A DNA stretch of 12,059 bases from a bacterium. Lineage in GTDB: Bacteria; UBA8248. This document shows, piece after piece, positions 6,179 through 12,059 of this stretch (positions are counted from its first letter, which is position 1; each line of letters begins with the position of its first letter). The position numbers were made by a program, and so were the translations under genes. Where the stretch lies: positions 1 through 12,059 of the forward strand of contig JAQBZT010000056.1 in NCBI GenBank assembly GCA_027622355.1. The letters run 5' to 3'. The notes under the pieces were generated by a model that ran no database searches, was not told the DNA's origin, and saw only the letters and a list, made by a program, of their open reading frames with translations.

Positions 6179-6796
6179 ATGAACCAGGAGCGGAAAATCG
6201 GCCGGAAGGATTTTTTCACCGAGGGGCCAAAGTCTTTTCTCCGGGCCTTTTTCGATGGAATGCGCGAGTCGGACAATCGGCGCTTCCCCCCCGATGATCT
6301 CAACGAGGGCCCGCTGCTGCGCCCGCCGGGGGCGGCGCCCGAGAAGGATTTTCTCTCCATCTGCACCGGCACGGGCGACTGTGCCCGGGCCTGCCCGGCC
6401 GAGGCCATCCTCATGTATCCCCGCACCGAGGGCGAGGACACCTTCGCCCTCCAGCCCGTCATCCGGGCGGCGGACTCTCCCTGCGTCGTGTGCGATGAGC
6501 TCGCCTGCATGAAGGCCTGCCCGACCGGCGCCCTCACCCTCGTGCCCCGCGAGTCGATCCGCATGGGACGCGCCGAAGTGCACCCGGACGAGTGCCTCGC
6601 CATCCTGGGGCAGGATGAAGATTGCCGCTTCTGCGTGGATCGCTGCCCGATCGGAGCCACGGCCATCCGCATCGAGAGCTGGGAGGGGAAGACCGGCCCC
6701 GTCGTGAAGGACGGCTGCGTCGGATGCGGGGTGTGCGAGTTCCACTGCCCGGTCTATCCGGGCGCCATCCGCGTCATTCCCTACGCCGGGCTTTGA
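6179..6796 (+). CDS. NapG/MauM-like multi-cluster 4Fe-4S ferredoxin protein
   Basis: A 205-residue iron-sulfur protein with four cysteine groups arranged as in NapG/MauM proteins, which pass electrons from quinols to periplasmic reductases or dehydrogenases. Group 1: Cys62, Cys68, Cys72-Pro, with Thr65 where the second Cys should be. Group 2: Cys102, 105, 110, 114-Pro with the family's CxxCxxxxCxxxCP spacing. Group 3: Cys139, 149, 152, 156-Pro. Group 4: Cys180, 183, 186, 190-Pro, a regular ferredoxin motif. There is no signal peptide or Tat motif, and the first 55 residues are charged, so unlike NapG it should stay in the cytosol. The ATG has GGAGAGAG shortly upstream. It sits third in the aldolase operon and overlaps the DCC gene by four bases. 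A role in electron transfer for the operon's chemistry is inferred. Confidence 0.88.
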   Translation: MNQERKIGRKDFFTEGPKSFLRAFFDGMRESDNRRFPPDDLNEGPLLRPPGAAPEKDFLSICTGTGDCARACPAEAILMYPRTEGEDTFALQPVIRAADSPCVVCDELACMKACPTGALTLVPRESIRMGRAEVHPDECLAILGQDEDCRFCVDRCPIGATAIRIESWEGKTGPVVKDGCVGCGVCEFHCPVYPGAIRVIPYAGL

Positions 6797-7191
6797 AAAT
6801 CTCTGCACCGCCTCCCGACAAGGCGTTTCTCCTCTGGGATGGCGCGTGCGGCTTCTGCAGATGGTGCGTCAGGTGGGTCGAGGCACGGGACCTCTCGGGC
6901 GCGATACACGCCCTGCCCTACCAGGAGTCTCCCTCTCCCCCGATGACGGATGCCCTCCGGACCGCCTGCGCGAAGGCGGTGCACCTTCTTCTTCCCGGGG
7001 GCGAGATGCGCTCGGCCGGAAGGGCGGTACTGGGCACGCTCTCGCTCCTCGGCTGGCGCAAGACGGCGGCTACGCTCTCCCTTCCGCCCCTCGTGTGGAT
7101 GGTGGAGGCGCTCTATCGGCTCGCCGCGAAGAACCGATCGCTCCTCGGCCGTTTCTTCTCCGCGCGAGAAGAAGACTCTTCCGTGTCCTGA
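6793..7191 (+). CDS. DCC-family thiol-disulfide protein (DUF393)
   Basis: A protein of about 132 residues with the DUF393 signature near its N-terminus: LLWDGACGFCRWCVRW, giving the DxxCxxC core at Asp16, Cys19 and Cys22, with an extra Cys25. The family is named for these conserved residues and is thought to be a thioredoxin-like thiol-disulfide oxidoreductase; few members have been studied. HALPYQE and a Gly-rich GGEMRSAGRAVLGTL segment follow, as in relatives. The C-terminal half is hydrophobic in places (LSLPPLVWMVEALYRLAA) and may sit at the membrane. The open frame extends upstream inside the ferredoxin gene, but the TTG at 6793 starts the domain properly. It overlaps the preceding stop (TTGA), implying coupled translation. 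No strong ribosome binding site is seen. It ends the operon 34 bases from a convergent gene. Confidence 0.85.
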   Translation: MKISAPPPDKAFLLWDGACGFCRWCVRWVEARDLSGAIHALPYQESPSPPMTDALRTACAKAVHLLLPGGEMRSAGRAVLGTLSLLGWRKTAATLSLPPLVWMVEALYRLAAKNRSLLGRFFSAREEDSSVS

Positions 7192-7225
7192 ATTTCGATG
7201 GTGTGTGAAACCACAGGTAAAGGGG

Positions 7226-7726
7226 CTAGGTAAATTCCTCGCCCAGAATCTCGCGGATGAAGCGCTGAACCGCGATGGGGTAGTAGCGGATATTCGAGGT
7301 ACGGACAACACCCGCGTCGGTGACTTCGCGCCGATCGAGATCATCGAGCACTTTCTCGACGATCCGGTCGGGGCTCAGTTCGTGGTGAACGACCTTCAGC
7401 CGATCGTTTTCGACGTTGAAATGCCCCGACACGACGTTGGGGAAAGCGAACACCCGGCCCACGAGATCGGAGTCCATCAGCTCGCGCTCGGAAAAGAGTT
7501 CTCCAAAAGTCTTTTGGACCTGCGTGGGGGACCAGACGAGCTTGGGGGAGACCATCAGCTGGCCCGAGATGTGGACCGAACCGGCCTGCGCTTCGGCCTC
7601 GGGGCCGAGGATATGGTAGGCCAGCTCATGATAGCCGGCGATGATCCCCGTATAGGGGCGCCGCAGGATCTGGATCCCCTCCACGATGCGCTTGTATTCG
7701 TCCCGGTGCTCGAAATCATCAAACAT
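7226..7726 (-). CDS. Unrecognised conserved-looking protein, 166 residues
   Basis: I do not recognise this protein. It reads MFDDFEHRDEYKRIV at the start and has no cysteine, no signal peptide and no membrane segment. A His/Tyr-rich stretch (GYHELAYHIL), a strand-like HISGQLMVSPKLVW, and an acidic C-terminal half ending YYPIAVQRFIREILGEEF give a well-mixed soluble composition typical of a real folded protein. The open frame reaches a TTG at 7789, but that TTG coincides with a candidate -35 box. The ATG at 7726 has GGGAG 11 bases before it, so I prefer it. It is divergent from the four-cysteine protein/radical SAM pair across 194 bases and convergent with the DCC gene, so it is probably transcribed alone. 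No function is assigned. Confidence 0.7.
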   Translation of the reverse strand: MFDDFEHRDEYKRIVEGIQILRRPYTGIIAGYHELAYHILGPEAEAQAGSVHISGQLMVSPKLVWSPTQVQKTFGELFSERELMDSDLVGRVFAFPNVVSGHFNVENDRLKVVHHELSPDRIVEKVLDDLDRREVTDAGVVRTSNIRYYPIAVQRFIREILGEEFT

Positions 7727-7759
7727 AGGAAAGCATTCTCCCTCTAAAAAGGGGGAAAA

Positions 7760-7789
7760 GATATAGCGGACAGGCAGTCCCGCGTTCAA
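7760..7789 (-). promoter_or_regulatory. Candidate sigma-70 promoter for the 166-residue protein
   Basis: On the reverse strand TTGAAC (7789-7784) and TATATC (7765-7760) are separated by 18 bases. Each matches its consensus at four of six positions. Transcription would begin about 25-30 bases before the ATG at 7726. The placement also argues against the in-frame TTG at 7789 as a start. Confidence 0.38.
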
Positions 7790-7849
7790 TCGCCGGAAGC
7801 CCCAGGATGCAGGAAAATCGAAGCCGGCGCTCTTTTTTTCTCTCCGGCG

Positions 7850-7878
7850 TTGCGATCTCCTAAATAAAGGACTACATT
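7850..7878 (+). promoter_or_regulatory. Candidate sigma-70 promoter for the four-cysteine/radical SAM pair
   Basis: TTGCGA (7850-7855) and TACATT (7873-7878) lie 17 bases apart and match the -35 and -10 consensus at four of six each, within an A/T-richer island (TAAATAAAGGACTACATTAT) that stands out from the GC-rich surroundings. Transcription starting near 7885 would put a hairpin at the very 5' end of the message. Confidence 0.42.
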
Positions 7879-7889
7879 ATCCGGTATTA

Positions 7890-7906
7890 GGGGCCCAACA
7901 CGCCCC
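7890..7906 (+). promoter_or_regulatory. Leader hairpin abutting a ribosome binding site
   Basis: GGGGC (7890-7894) and GCCCC (7902-7906) are perfect inverted copies around a seven-base loop. The second arm is followed with no gap by the ribosome binding site GGAGGG (7907-7912) and, eight bases on, the ATG at 7921. If transcription starts near 7885, the hairpin is the first structure in the message. It could stabilise the 5' end or control ribosome access; neither is shown. Confidence 0.42.
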
Positions 7907-7920
7907 GGAGGGATTCACGC

Positions 7921-8160
7921 ATGTACTTTTTCGCCAGCTGCCCGTTCAAGGACGAAACCCCGCAGGAGGAGGTGCGCTGTTTCGACACCGACTCCGCCAT
8001 AATGAGCAGGCGCCCCCGGGACATGGTGGCGCGCTACTGCTTCGGGGAGTTCCGGGGCTGCCCCTACTACCAGATTCAGGGGACCCCCTCGCTGACCGGA
8101 GGGCGGGAGGGCATCTTCACGAACGGGAAAAAAGCCGCCGTCTCTGGAGGAGTGAAATGA
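7921..8160 (+). CDS. Small four-cysteine protein paired with a radical SAM gene
   Basis: A 79-residue protein with cysteines at 7, 20, 40 and 47, in the settings ASCPF, VRCF, RYCFGEF and GCPYY. The CPF ... YCxGxxxxC pattern with aromatic neighbours resembles small metal- or cluster-binding modules seen alone or fused to bacterial sensors, but I cannot name a family with certainty. The first 50 residues carry the cysteines; the tail is Gly/Lys-rich and probably flexible. The ATG has GGAGGG eight bases upstream. Its TGA overlaps the ATG of the radical SAM gene (ATGA), so the two are translated together and probably act together. It might be a metal-binding accessory protein, an electron donor or a substrate peptide for the radical SAM enzyme. 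The reading frame and start are well supported; the function is unknown. Confidence 0.75.
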   Translation: MYFFASCPFKDETPQEEVRCFDTDSAIMSRRPRDMVARYCFGEFRGCPYYQIQGTPSLTGGREGIFTNGKKAAVSGGVK

Positions 8161-9386
8161 CCCCGCCCATCGCCACCTCTCCCGCCCGCAAGCCCGATTT
8201 CGCGGCGATGGACTTTGATCGCTCTCCCTTTCTCGTCATCTGGGAGGTGACGCAGGCCTGCTCGCTCGCCTGCCGCCACTGCCGCGCCGAGGCGTGCCCC
8301 GGCCGGCACATCGGGGAGTTGACCACCGCGGAGGGAAAGGTCCTCCTCGAAGAGACACGGAAATTCGGCCCGGTCCTCTTCGTCATCACGGGCGGGGACC
8401 CGCTCGAGCGGCCCGATATCTTCGAGTTGATCCGCCACGGCGCCGGCATCGGCCTGCGCATGACGATGACCCCGGCCGGAACCGCCATGATGACGCGCGA
8501 GCGCGTCGCCCAGATGAAGGAGGCCGGCCTCGTCCGCCTCGCCGTCAGCCTCGATGGCCACGACCGCGAGAGCCACGACAGCTTCCGCGGGGTGGACGGC
8601 AGCTTCGAGTGGACGATGAACTCCGTGCGCTACGCCCGCGAAATCGGCCTCGAGGTGCAGATCAACACCACCGTCACCCACTTCAACCGCAATCACATCG
8701 AGGACATCGCCAGGCTGCTCGCGGCGGAGGACATCGCCCTGTGGAGCGTCTTCTTCCTCGTTCCGGTGGGCCGGGGGATGCAGCACGACATGATCAGCCC
8801 CAAGGATCATGAGGAGGTTTTTCACCAGCTCGTCGATCTCGCGCGCGAGATGCCCTACGACATCAAGACCACCGCCGCCCAGCACTACCGCCGCGTGCTG
8901 ATGCAGCGCACCGCCCTTGAGCGGATGCAAAACGGCAACGGAAACGGCGCCGCCAGGCCGCTCGGTGCGCCCGGCTTCACCGCCGTCCCGGGCCGCGCCG
9001 CCAAGGGGGTGAACGACGGGCAGGGCTTCGTCTTCATCAGCCACCGGGGCGCTATCATGCCGAGCGGCTTTCTCCCCATTCCGGCGGGAAACGTGAAAAC
9101 GCAGAGCCTGATCGAAATCTACCGTGATTCAGAGATTTTCCGGGCACTGCGCAATCCGGCGGGCTTCAAGGGAAAGTGCGGCTACTGCGATTTCAATGAT
9201 GTATGCGGCGGCTCGCGCTCGCGGGACTGGGCGGCCGGCGGCGACTACCTGGGAAGCGAAATCTCCTGCACCTACCGGCCCCCGCGGCCGGGGGGCAAGA
9301 GAAGCGCATCGAACACCTACCGCGGCCCCGAGGCCGAAGCGGGCAACCTCACCCGCGAGGAAGTCCTGGCCGCCCTTCGCGGCTGA
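8157..9386 (+). CDS. Radical SAM/SPASM protein, TIGR04053-like
   Basis: A 409-residue radical SAM enzyme. Residues about 24-180 begin with FLVIWEVTQACSLACRHCRAEA, where Cys35, Cys39 and Cys42 bind the SAM 4Fe-4S cluster, followed by the SAM-contacting GGDP in VITGGDPLERPD and LAVSLDG. The C-terminal part has FVFISHRGAIMPSGFLPIPAGNV and a SPASM-type cluster site with Cys341, 344, 350 and 371 (CGYCDFNDVCGGSR). This layout is shared with AhbD/NirJ haem-pathway enzymes and the related TIGR04053 group, which it resembles most by the WEVTxAC start and the CGGSR motif. A Gly/Asn-rich insert (NGNGNGAA, about 262) and a 35-residue polar tail are extra. It is coupled to the four-cysteine protein and ends four bases from convergent hemG. 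A role in haem or tetrapyrrole chemistry is plausible from context but not shown. Confidence 0.88.
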   Translation: MTPPIATSPARKPDFAAMDFDRSPFLVIWEVTQACSLACRHCRAEACPGRHIGELTTAEGKVLLEETRKFGPVLFVITGGDPLERPDIFELIRHGAGIGLRMTMTPAGTAMMTRERVAQMKEAGLVRLAVSLDGHDRESHDSFRGVDGSFEWTMNSVRYAREIGLEVQINTTVTHFNRNHIEDIARLLAAEDIALWSVFFLVPVGRGMQHDMISPKDHEEVFHQLVDLAREMPYDIKTTAAQHYRRVLMQRTALERMQNGNGNGAARPLGAPGFTAVPGRAAKGVNDGQGFVFISHRGAIMPSGFLPIPAGNVKTQSLIEIYRDSEIFRALRNPAGFKGKCGYCDFNDVCGGSRSRDWAAGGDYLGSEISCTYRPPRPGGKRSASNTYRGPEAEAGNLTREEVLAALRG

Positions 9387-9390
9387 AAAA

Positions 9391-10830
9391 TCACCTTTCG
9401 AGATAGTGGAGCAGCCGATCCACCGCGTTCTTGGCGCTCGCGGCGCAGTCGGGCACGCCCACGCCGTGGTACGCGCTGCCCGCCACCGTCAGGCCCGGCA
9501 GCAGACCCAACCCCTCTTCAAGTTGCTTCATCCTCTCGATATGGCCGACGCGGTACTGCGGCATCGCGCTTGCGTAGCGCTCCAGCACCGCCAGCTCGGG
9601 CTCTCCTTCGAGTCCGAGCAGAGGGGTCAGCTCGAGCAGTACCTCGCGGATGACCTCGGTGTCGGGCAAAGAGAGCGCCTTCTCTCCCTGGGCGCCGCCC
9701 GTGAACGCGCGCAGGAGCACCTTCCCCTCCGGGGCACGCCCTTCGAATTTAGAACTAGAGAACGAACAGGCCATCAGGGTTCGCCCCTCGGCCGCGGGCA
9801 CCACAAAACCCATCGCATCGAGCGGATGGGCCACCTGCGCTCTCCGGAAGAGCAGATTGAGCGTGACCACCGAACCGTAGCCGATCGCCTCCAGGTGCGG
9901 CACCAGCGCCGGGGCGGGCGCCGCGAACAGCTTCGCGGCCGCGGTGGCGGGAAGCGCCATCAGCACCGCGTCCGCCGCCTCCTCGCCGCCTCCCTCGATC
10001 CCGACAAGCCAGCGCGCCCCCTCGCGGCGCAAGGACTCGGCGCGCGCATTCAGCCGCCGCGCCCCCTCGGGCACCCTTTCGAGCAGCGCGTCGATCAGGG
10101 TCTCCATCCCGCCCATCAGGGACATGAAAAGCCCATAGCGCGGCCCGCTCGCCCCGGCTTCTTTTTTGCGCCCCGCCGCCGCGCGCATCCTGTGCCGCAG
10201 GGCAAGGATGACGCTCCGGTGATCGCGCTCCATCTCGAGAAACTGCGGCATGGTCGCCGCAAGGCTCAGCTCCTCGGGGTCGGCCGAGTAGATGCCGGCG
10301 ATCATCGGCTGGGCCATCCGCACGAGGGCTTCCTTCCCAAACCTCCGCCGGACGAAGCTCGCGAGCGCCTCGTCCCCGGTTTCTTTCCGGCGCGGAAGAA
10401 ACAAGTCCATCCCCATGCGGAGCTTTCCGGCGAGGCTGAAAATGGGCGTCGTCAGGAAGGGAAGAAAAGAAGACGGCGCGAGAAGATAGAAGCCCTCAGG
10501 GACGGGCATCAGTTTTCCGTTTTGCAGGACGAAGCTCCGCCGGTTTTCCGCCCGGGTGCCGATCAGCTGATCCTCGAGGCCCAGATCGCGGCAGAGCGCC
10601 AGCCCCTCGGGCTTGACCGAGAGAAAACAGTCCGGGCCTTTTTCCAGCACACAGCCCGCCTCGCGGATCGTCCCGATGTTGCCGCCGAAGCGGCCGGAGC
10701 CCTCGAGGAGGAGGACATCGAGCGGGAGGCTCCGCGCCCGGGCCGTCTCTTGCAGGCGGTAGGCCGCCGTCAGACCGGTGACGCCGCCGCCCAGGACGAG
10801 AACTTTTTTCCGGCCCGCCGCTGCGCTCAA
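9391..10830 (-). CDS. hemG: Oxygen-dependent protoporphyrinogen/coproporphyrinogen oxidase (HemG/HemY type)
   Basis: A 479-residue FAD flavoprotein that removes six electrons from protoporphyrinogen IX, or from coproporphyrinogen III in the coproporphyrin route, using O2. Seen: the N-terminal FAD motif VLVLGGGVTGLTAAYRL (GGGVTG at 14-19), EGSGRFGGNIGT after the first Rossmann segment, EKGPDCFL, and the C-terminal flavin motif LTVAGSAYHGVGVPDCAASA. The length is typical of the HemY type and unlike the short flavodoxin-like E. coli HemG. The open frame extends upstream, but TTG at 10830 is the start. It overlaps the hemH stop (TTGA), and GGAGG lies seven bases before it. The order hemE-hemH-hemG(Y) is the one known from Bacillus, where this enzyme acts on coproporphyrinogen. 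Which substrate applies here cannot be told from sequence alone. Confidence 0.93.
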   Translation of the reverse strand: MSAAAGRKKVLVLGGGVTGLTAAYRLQETARARSLPLDVLLLEGSGRFGGNIGTIREAGCVLEKGPDCFLSVKPEGLALCRDLGLEDQLIGTRAENRRSFVLQNGKLMPVPEGFYLLAPSSFLPFLTTPIFSLAGKLRMGMDLFLPRRKETGDEALASFVRRRFGKEALVRMAQPMIAGIYSADPEELSLAATMPQFLEMERDHRSVILALRHRMRAAAGRKKEAGASGPRYGLFMSLMGGMETLIDALLERVPEGARRLNARAESLRREGARWLVGIEGGGEEAADAVLMALPATAAAKLFAAPAPALVPHLEAIGYGSVVTLNLLFRRAQVAHPLDAMGFVVPAAEGRTLMACSFSSSKFEGRAPEGKVLLRAFTGGAQGEKALSLPDTEVIREVLLELTPLLGLEGEPELAVLERYASAMPQYRVGHIERMKQLEEGLGLLPGLTVAGSAYHGVGVPDCAASAKNAVDRLLHYLER

Positions 10831-11795
10831 CCGCCGCCCTCCGCATGCCGCGCGGCCACGAGATCGGCGAGCATCGAGATGAACTCCGGGTGAAGCCCCA
10901 CGGTTCCGGCCCGCTCGTAACCCATCCCGCACTCCCCGGCGGCTTCCTTCGCCTCGACGTCCAGATCGAAAATCACCTCGACGTGATCGCAGATGAACCC
11001 GATGGGCACGAGGACGACATCTTTCACGCCCTCTGCCGCCGCTTCCTGGATCACATCAATGACATCGGGCTCAAGCCAGGTGCCGGGAGGAACATCCGGG
11101 CTGCTCTGATAGCCCAACCCATAGACCTCCCGGCCGAGCGTCTCGGCCACCCGGGCCGCCGTGGCGGCGATCTGCGCCGCGTAGGGGGAGGCGTTGGCCA
11201 TCGGAACCGGAATCGAATGGGCCGTGAAGATGAGCCGCGCCCGCTCGAATCGCTCGGCCCCCATGCGGCCGGCCGCCTCCCTTATCCGGCCCGCCGTCGC
11301 CCCGATGTAGTCAGGATGCTCGTACCAGGACATTTCGAGGAAATCCACTTCGGGCGCATTCCCCCCCAGGGCCTCGCGGCCCGCGCGCACCTCGCCGAGG
11401 TAGGCTTCCCAACTCACCTTGGCGCGGTGGGGGGCGAGTATCACGCCGAGCGCCTTGCGCCGCCCCGCCCGGTGCATCTCCTCGAGCGTCTCTTTGATGA
11501 ACGGTGTCCAGAACCGGTAGCCGACGAACACCGGCACATGGATGAGACGCTGCTCAAGCGCGGTTTCGAGCGCCCCCGCCTGCTTCTGGGAGAAAAAGCT
11601 GTAGGGGGAAACCCCGCCGAAGTGGCCGTAGTGTTCGGCGACCTCGCGGATGCGCGCATCGCCCCCGGCCCGATCCCCTACGACATTGTGCACAAAACAA
11701 AAAGCCTCGCCGGGGCACTCCTCATACTTCCGGCAGCAGCCCCGCGCGGGGCCGCCGAAGCCGATCATCAGCACCGAGTCGAATGCATGCGCCAT
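10827..11795 (-). CDS. hemH: Ferrochelatase, divergent, with cysteine-rich N-terminus
   Basis: Ferrochelatase inserts Fe2+ into protoporphyrin IX or coproporphyrin III. The 322-residue protein has the family length and key residues: His193 in FTAHSIP (metal insertion) and Glu273 in DHVEVIFDLDVEAKE, plus HYGHFGGVSPYSF (55-67), VFVGYRFWTPF and GYQSSPD. The N-terminus is odd: after MIGFGGP come Cys20, Cys21, Cys27 and Cys33 in RGCCRKYEECPGEAFC, where relatives have an acidic EVxPFLxNV helix. The position of the Tyr ligand known in the B. subtilis enzyme (YGTP) is Phe13 here. The start at 11795 is chosen because its ATG overlaps the hemE stop (TGATG) with GGAG six bases upstream; an ATG four codons earlier lies inside hemE. 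It overlaps hemG by four bases. Confidence 0.9.
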   Translation of the reverse strand: MAHAFDSVLMIGFGGPARGCCRKYEECPGEAFCFVHNVVGDRAGGDARIREVAEHYGHFGGVSPYSFFSQKQAGALETALEQRLIHVPVFVGYRFWTPFIKETLEEMHRAGRRKALGVILAPHRAKVSWEAYLGEVRAGREALGGNAPEVDFLEMSWYEHPDYIGATAGRIREAAGRMGAERFERARLIFTAHSIPVPMANASPYAAQIAATAARVAETLGREVYGLGYQSSPDVPPGTWLEPDVIDVIQEAAAEGVKDVVLVPIGFICDHVEVIFDLDVEAKEAAGECGMGYERAGTVGLHPEFISMLADLVAARHAEGGG

Positions 11796-12059
11796 CAGCC
11801 GCTCCATTCGTGAACGAAATTCACCAGCATCTTGACGCGATCCACCTCGGTCATGGGAAAAACCCCGTGCCCGAGGTTGAAGATGTGGCCGGGGCGCCCC
11901 GCCGCCTGGCGCAGCACCTCTCCCGCCCGCTCCCGGATGTACTCCGGCGGGCCGAGCAGCACGCAGGGATCGAGATTGCCCTGCACCGCCGCCTCCCCCA
12001 CCTGCGCCCAGGCCTCCCCGAGGCGGACCCGCCAGTCGAGCCCGATGACATCCCCGCCC
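11795..12059 (-). CDS. hemE: Uroporphyrinogen decarboxylase, C-terminal part
   Basis: Only the last 88 residues are in the window; the gene continues past 12059. HemE decarboxylates the four acetate arms of uroporphyrinogen III to give coproporphyrinogen III. The visible part carries the family C-terminus: DVIGLDWRV, then VQGNLDPCVLLGPPEYI, then HIFNLGHGVFPMTEVDRVKMLVNFVHEW. The GNLDP and NLGHG motifs are highly characteristic. The stop TGA overlaps the hemH ATG by one base, so hemE is the upstream gene of a coupled hemE-hemH-hemG run. The promoter must lie outside the window. Confidence 0.95.
   Translation of the reverse strand, partial: GGDVIGLDWRVRLGEAWAQVGEAAVQGNLDPCVLLGPPEYIRERAGEVLRQAAGRPGHIFNLGHGVFPMTEVDRVKMLVNFVHEWSG

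Noticed and set aside
5267..6808. Reverse frame of 513 codons opposite the FAH and ferredoxin genes
   Set aside because: It spans two well-supported forward genes and their gap, and is rich in His, Asp, Ala and Gly with no recognisable domain.
7192..7225. Possible terminator between the DCC gene and the convergent gene
   Set aside because: Only a four-base stem (TGGT/ACCA) is visible, with no T-tract.
9124..10893. Forward frame of 589 codons opposite hemG
   Set aside because: Arg/His/Pro-rich shadow of hemG that also runs over the end of the radical SAM gene; no family features.
1..12059. CRISPR arrays, tRNA/rRNA genes, insertion sequences, phage or toxin-antitoxin genes
   Set aside because: I found no regularly spaced repeats, transposase-like frames, terminal inverted repeats, or RNA-gene signatures on reading both strands.

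Overview
This is a GC-rich, tightly packed bacterial chromosome segment. It contains no mobile elements, tRNA or rRNA genes, or CRISPR array that I can see. The gene set points to an aerobic or facultative respiring bacterium: a c-type cytochrome, an oxygen-dependent HemG/HemY-type oxidase, a multi-cluster ferredoxin and an HD-GYP response regulator. I cannot place it taxonomically. The mix would fit a deep-branching proteobacteria-like or candidate-phylum genome, and this is a guess from protein flavour rather than a match. Initiation at TTG looks common here (four genes) and one gene starts at GTG.

Layout. 1-133 (-) is the N-terminus of a secreted c-type cytochrome cut by the window edge. 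358-681 (+) is a single-domain rhodanese. 720-803 (-) is a doubtful 27-residue membrane ORF just after 808-1914 (-), a receiver plus HD-GYP protein of the c-di-GMP phosphodiesterase class. 2112-2999 (-) nadC and 3023-4147 (-) nadA form a two-gene NAD biosynthesis operon. A 345-base non-coding stretch separates them from a rightward operon of four genes: HpcH/HpaI aldolase (4493-5278), fumarylacetoacetate hydrolase family protein (5300-6142), NapG/MauM-like multi-4Fe-4S protein (6179-6796) and DCC thiol-disulfide protein (6793-7191). 7226-7726 (-) is an unrecognised protein of 166 residues. 7921-8160 (+) is a small four-cysteine protein whose stop overlaps the start of a radical SAM/SPASM protein (8157-9386). 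This pair runs head-on into a leftward hem operon, hemE (partial, 11795-12059), hemH (10827-11795) and hemG (9391-10830), with only 4 bases between the converging stops.

How the genes fit together. nadA and nadC give quinolinate synthesis and its conversion to nicotinate mononucleotide. hemE, hemH and hemG cover late haem synthesis; their overlapping stop/start junctions imply coupled translation. The radical SAM protein has the look of the family related to AhbD/NirJ-type tetrapyrrole enzymes, and its neighbourhood supports a link to haem or haem-protein maturation, though this is inference. The aldolase and FAH-family protein resemble the paired C-C cleavage and isomerase/hydrolase steps of aromatic or sugar-acid breakdown. 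Their coupling to an iron-sulfur protein and a DCC protein is unusual.

The most interesting points are the four-cysteine protein/radical SAM pair, the ferrochelatase with a cysteine-rich N-terminal segment, and the ferredoxin with one cluster cysteine replaced by threonine. Others are the coupled aldolase-to-DCC operon and several hairpins next to promoters or ribosome binding sites.
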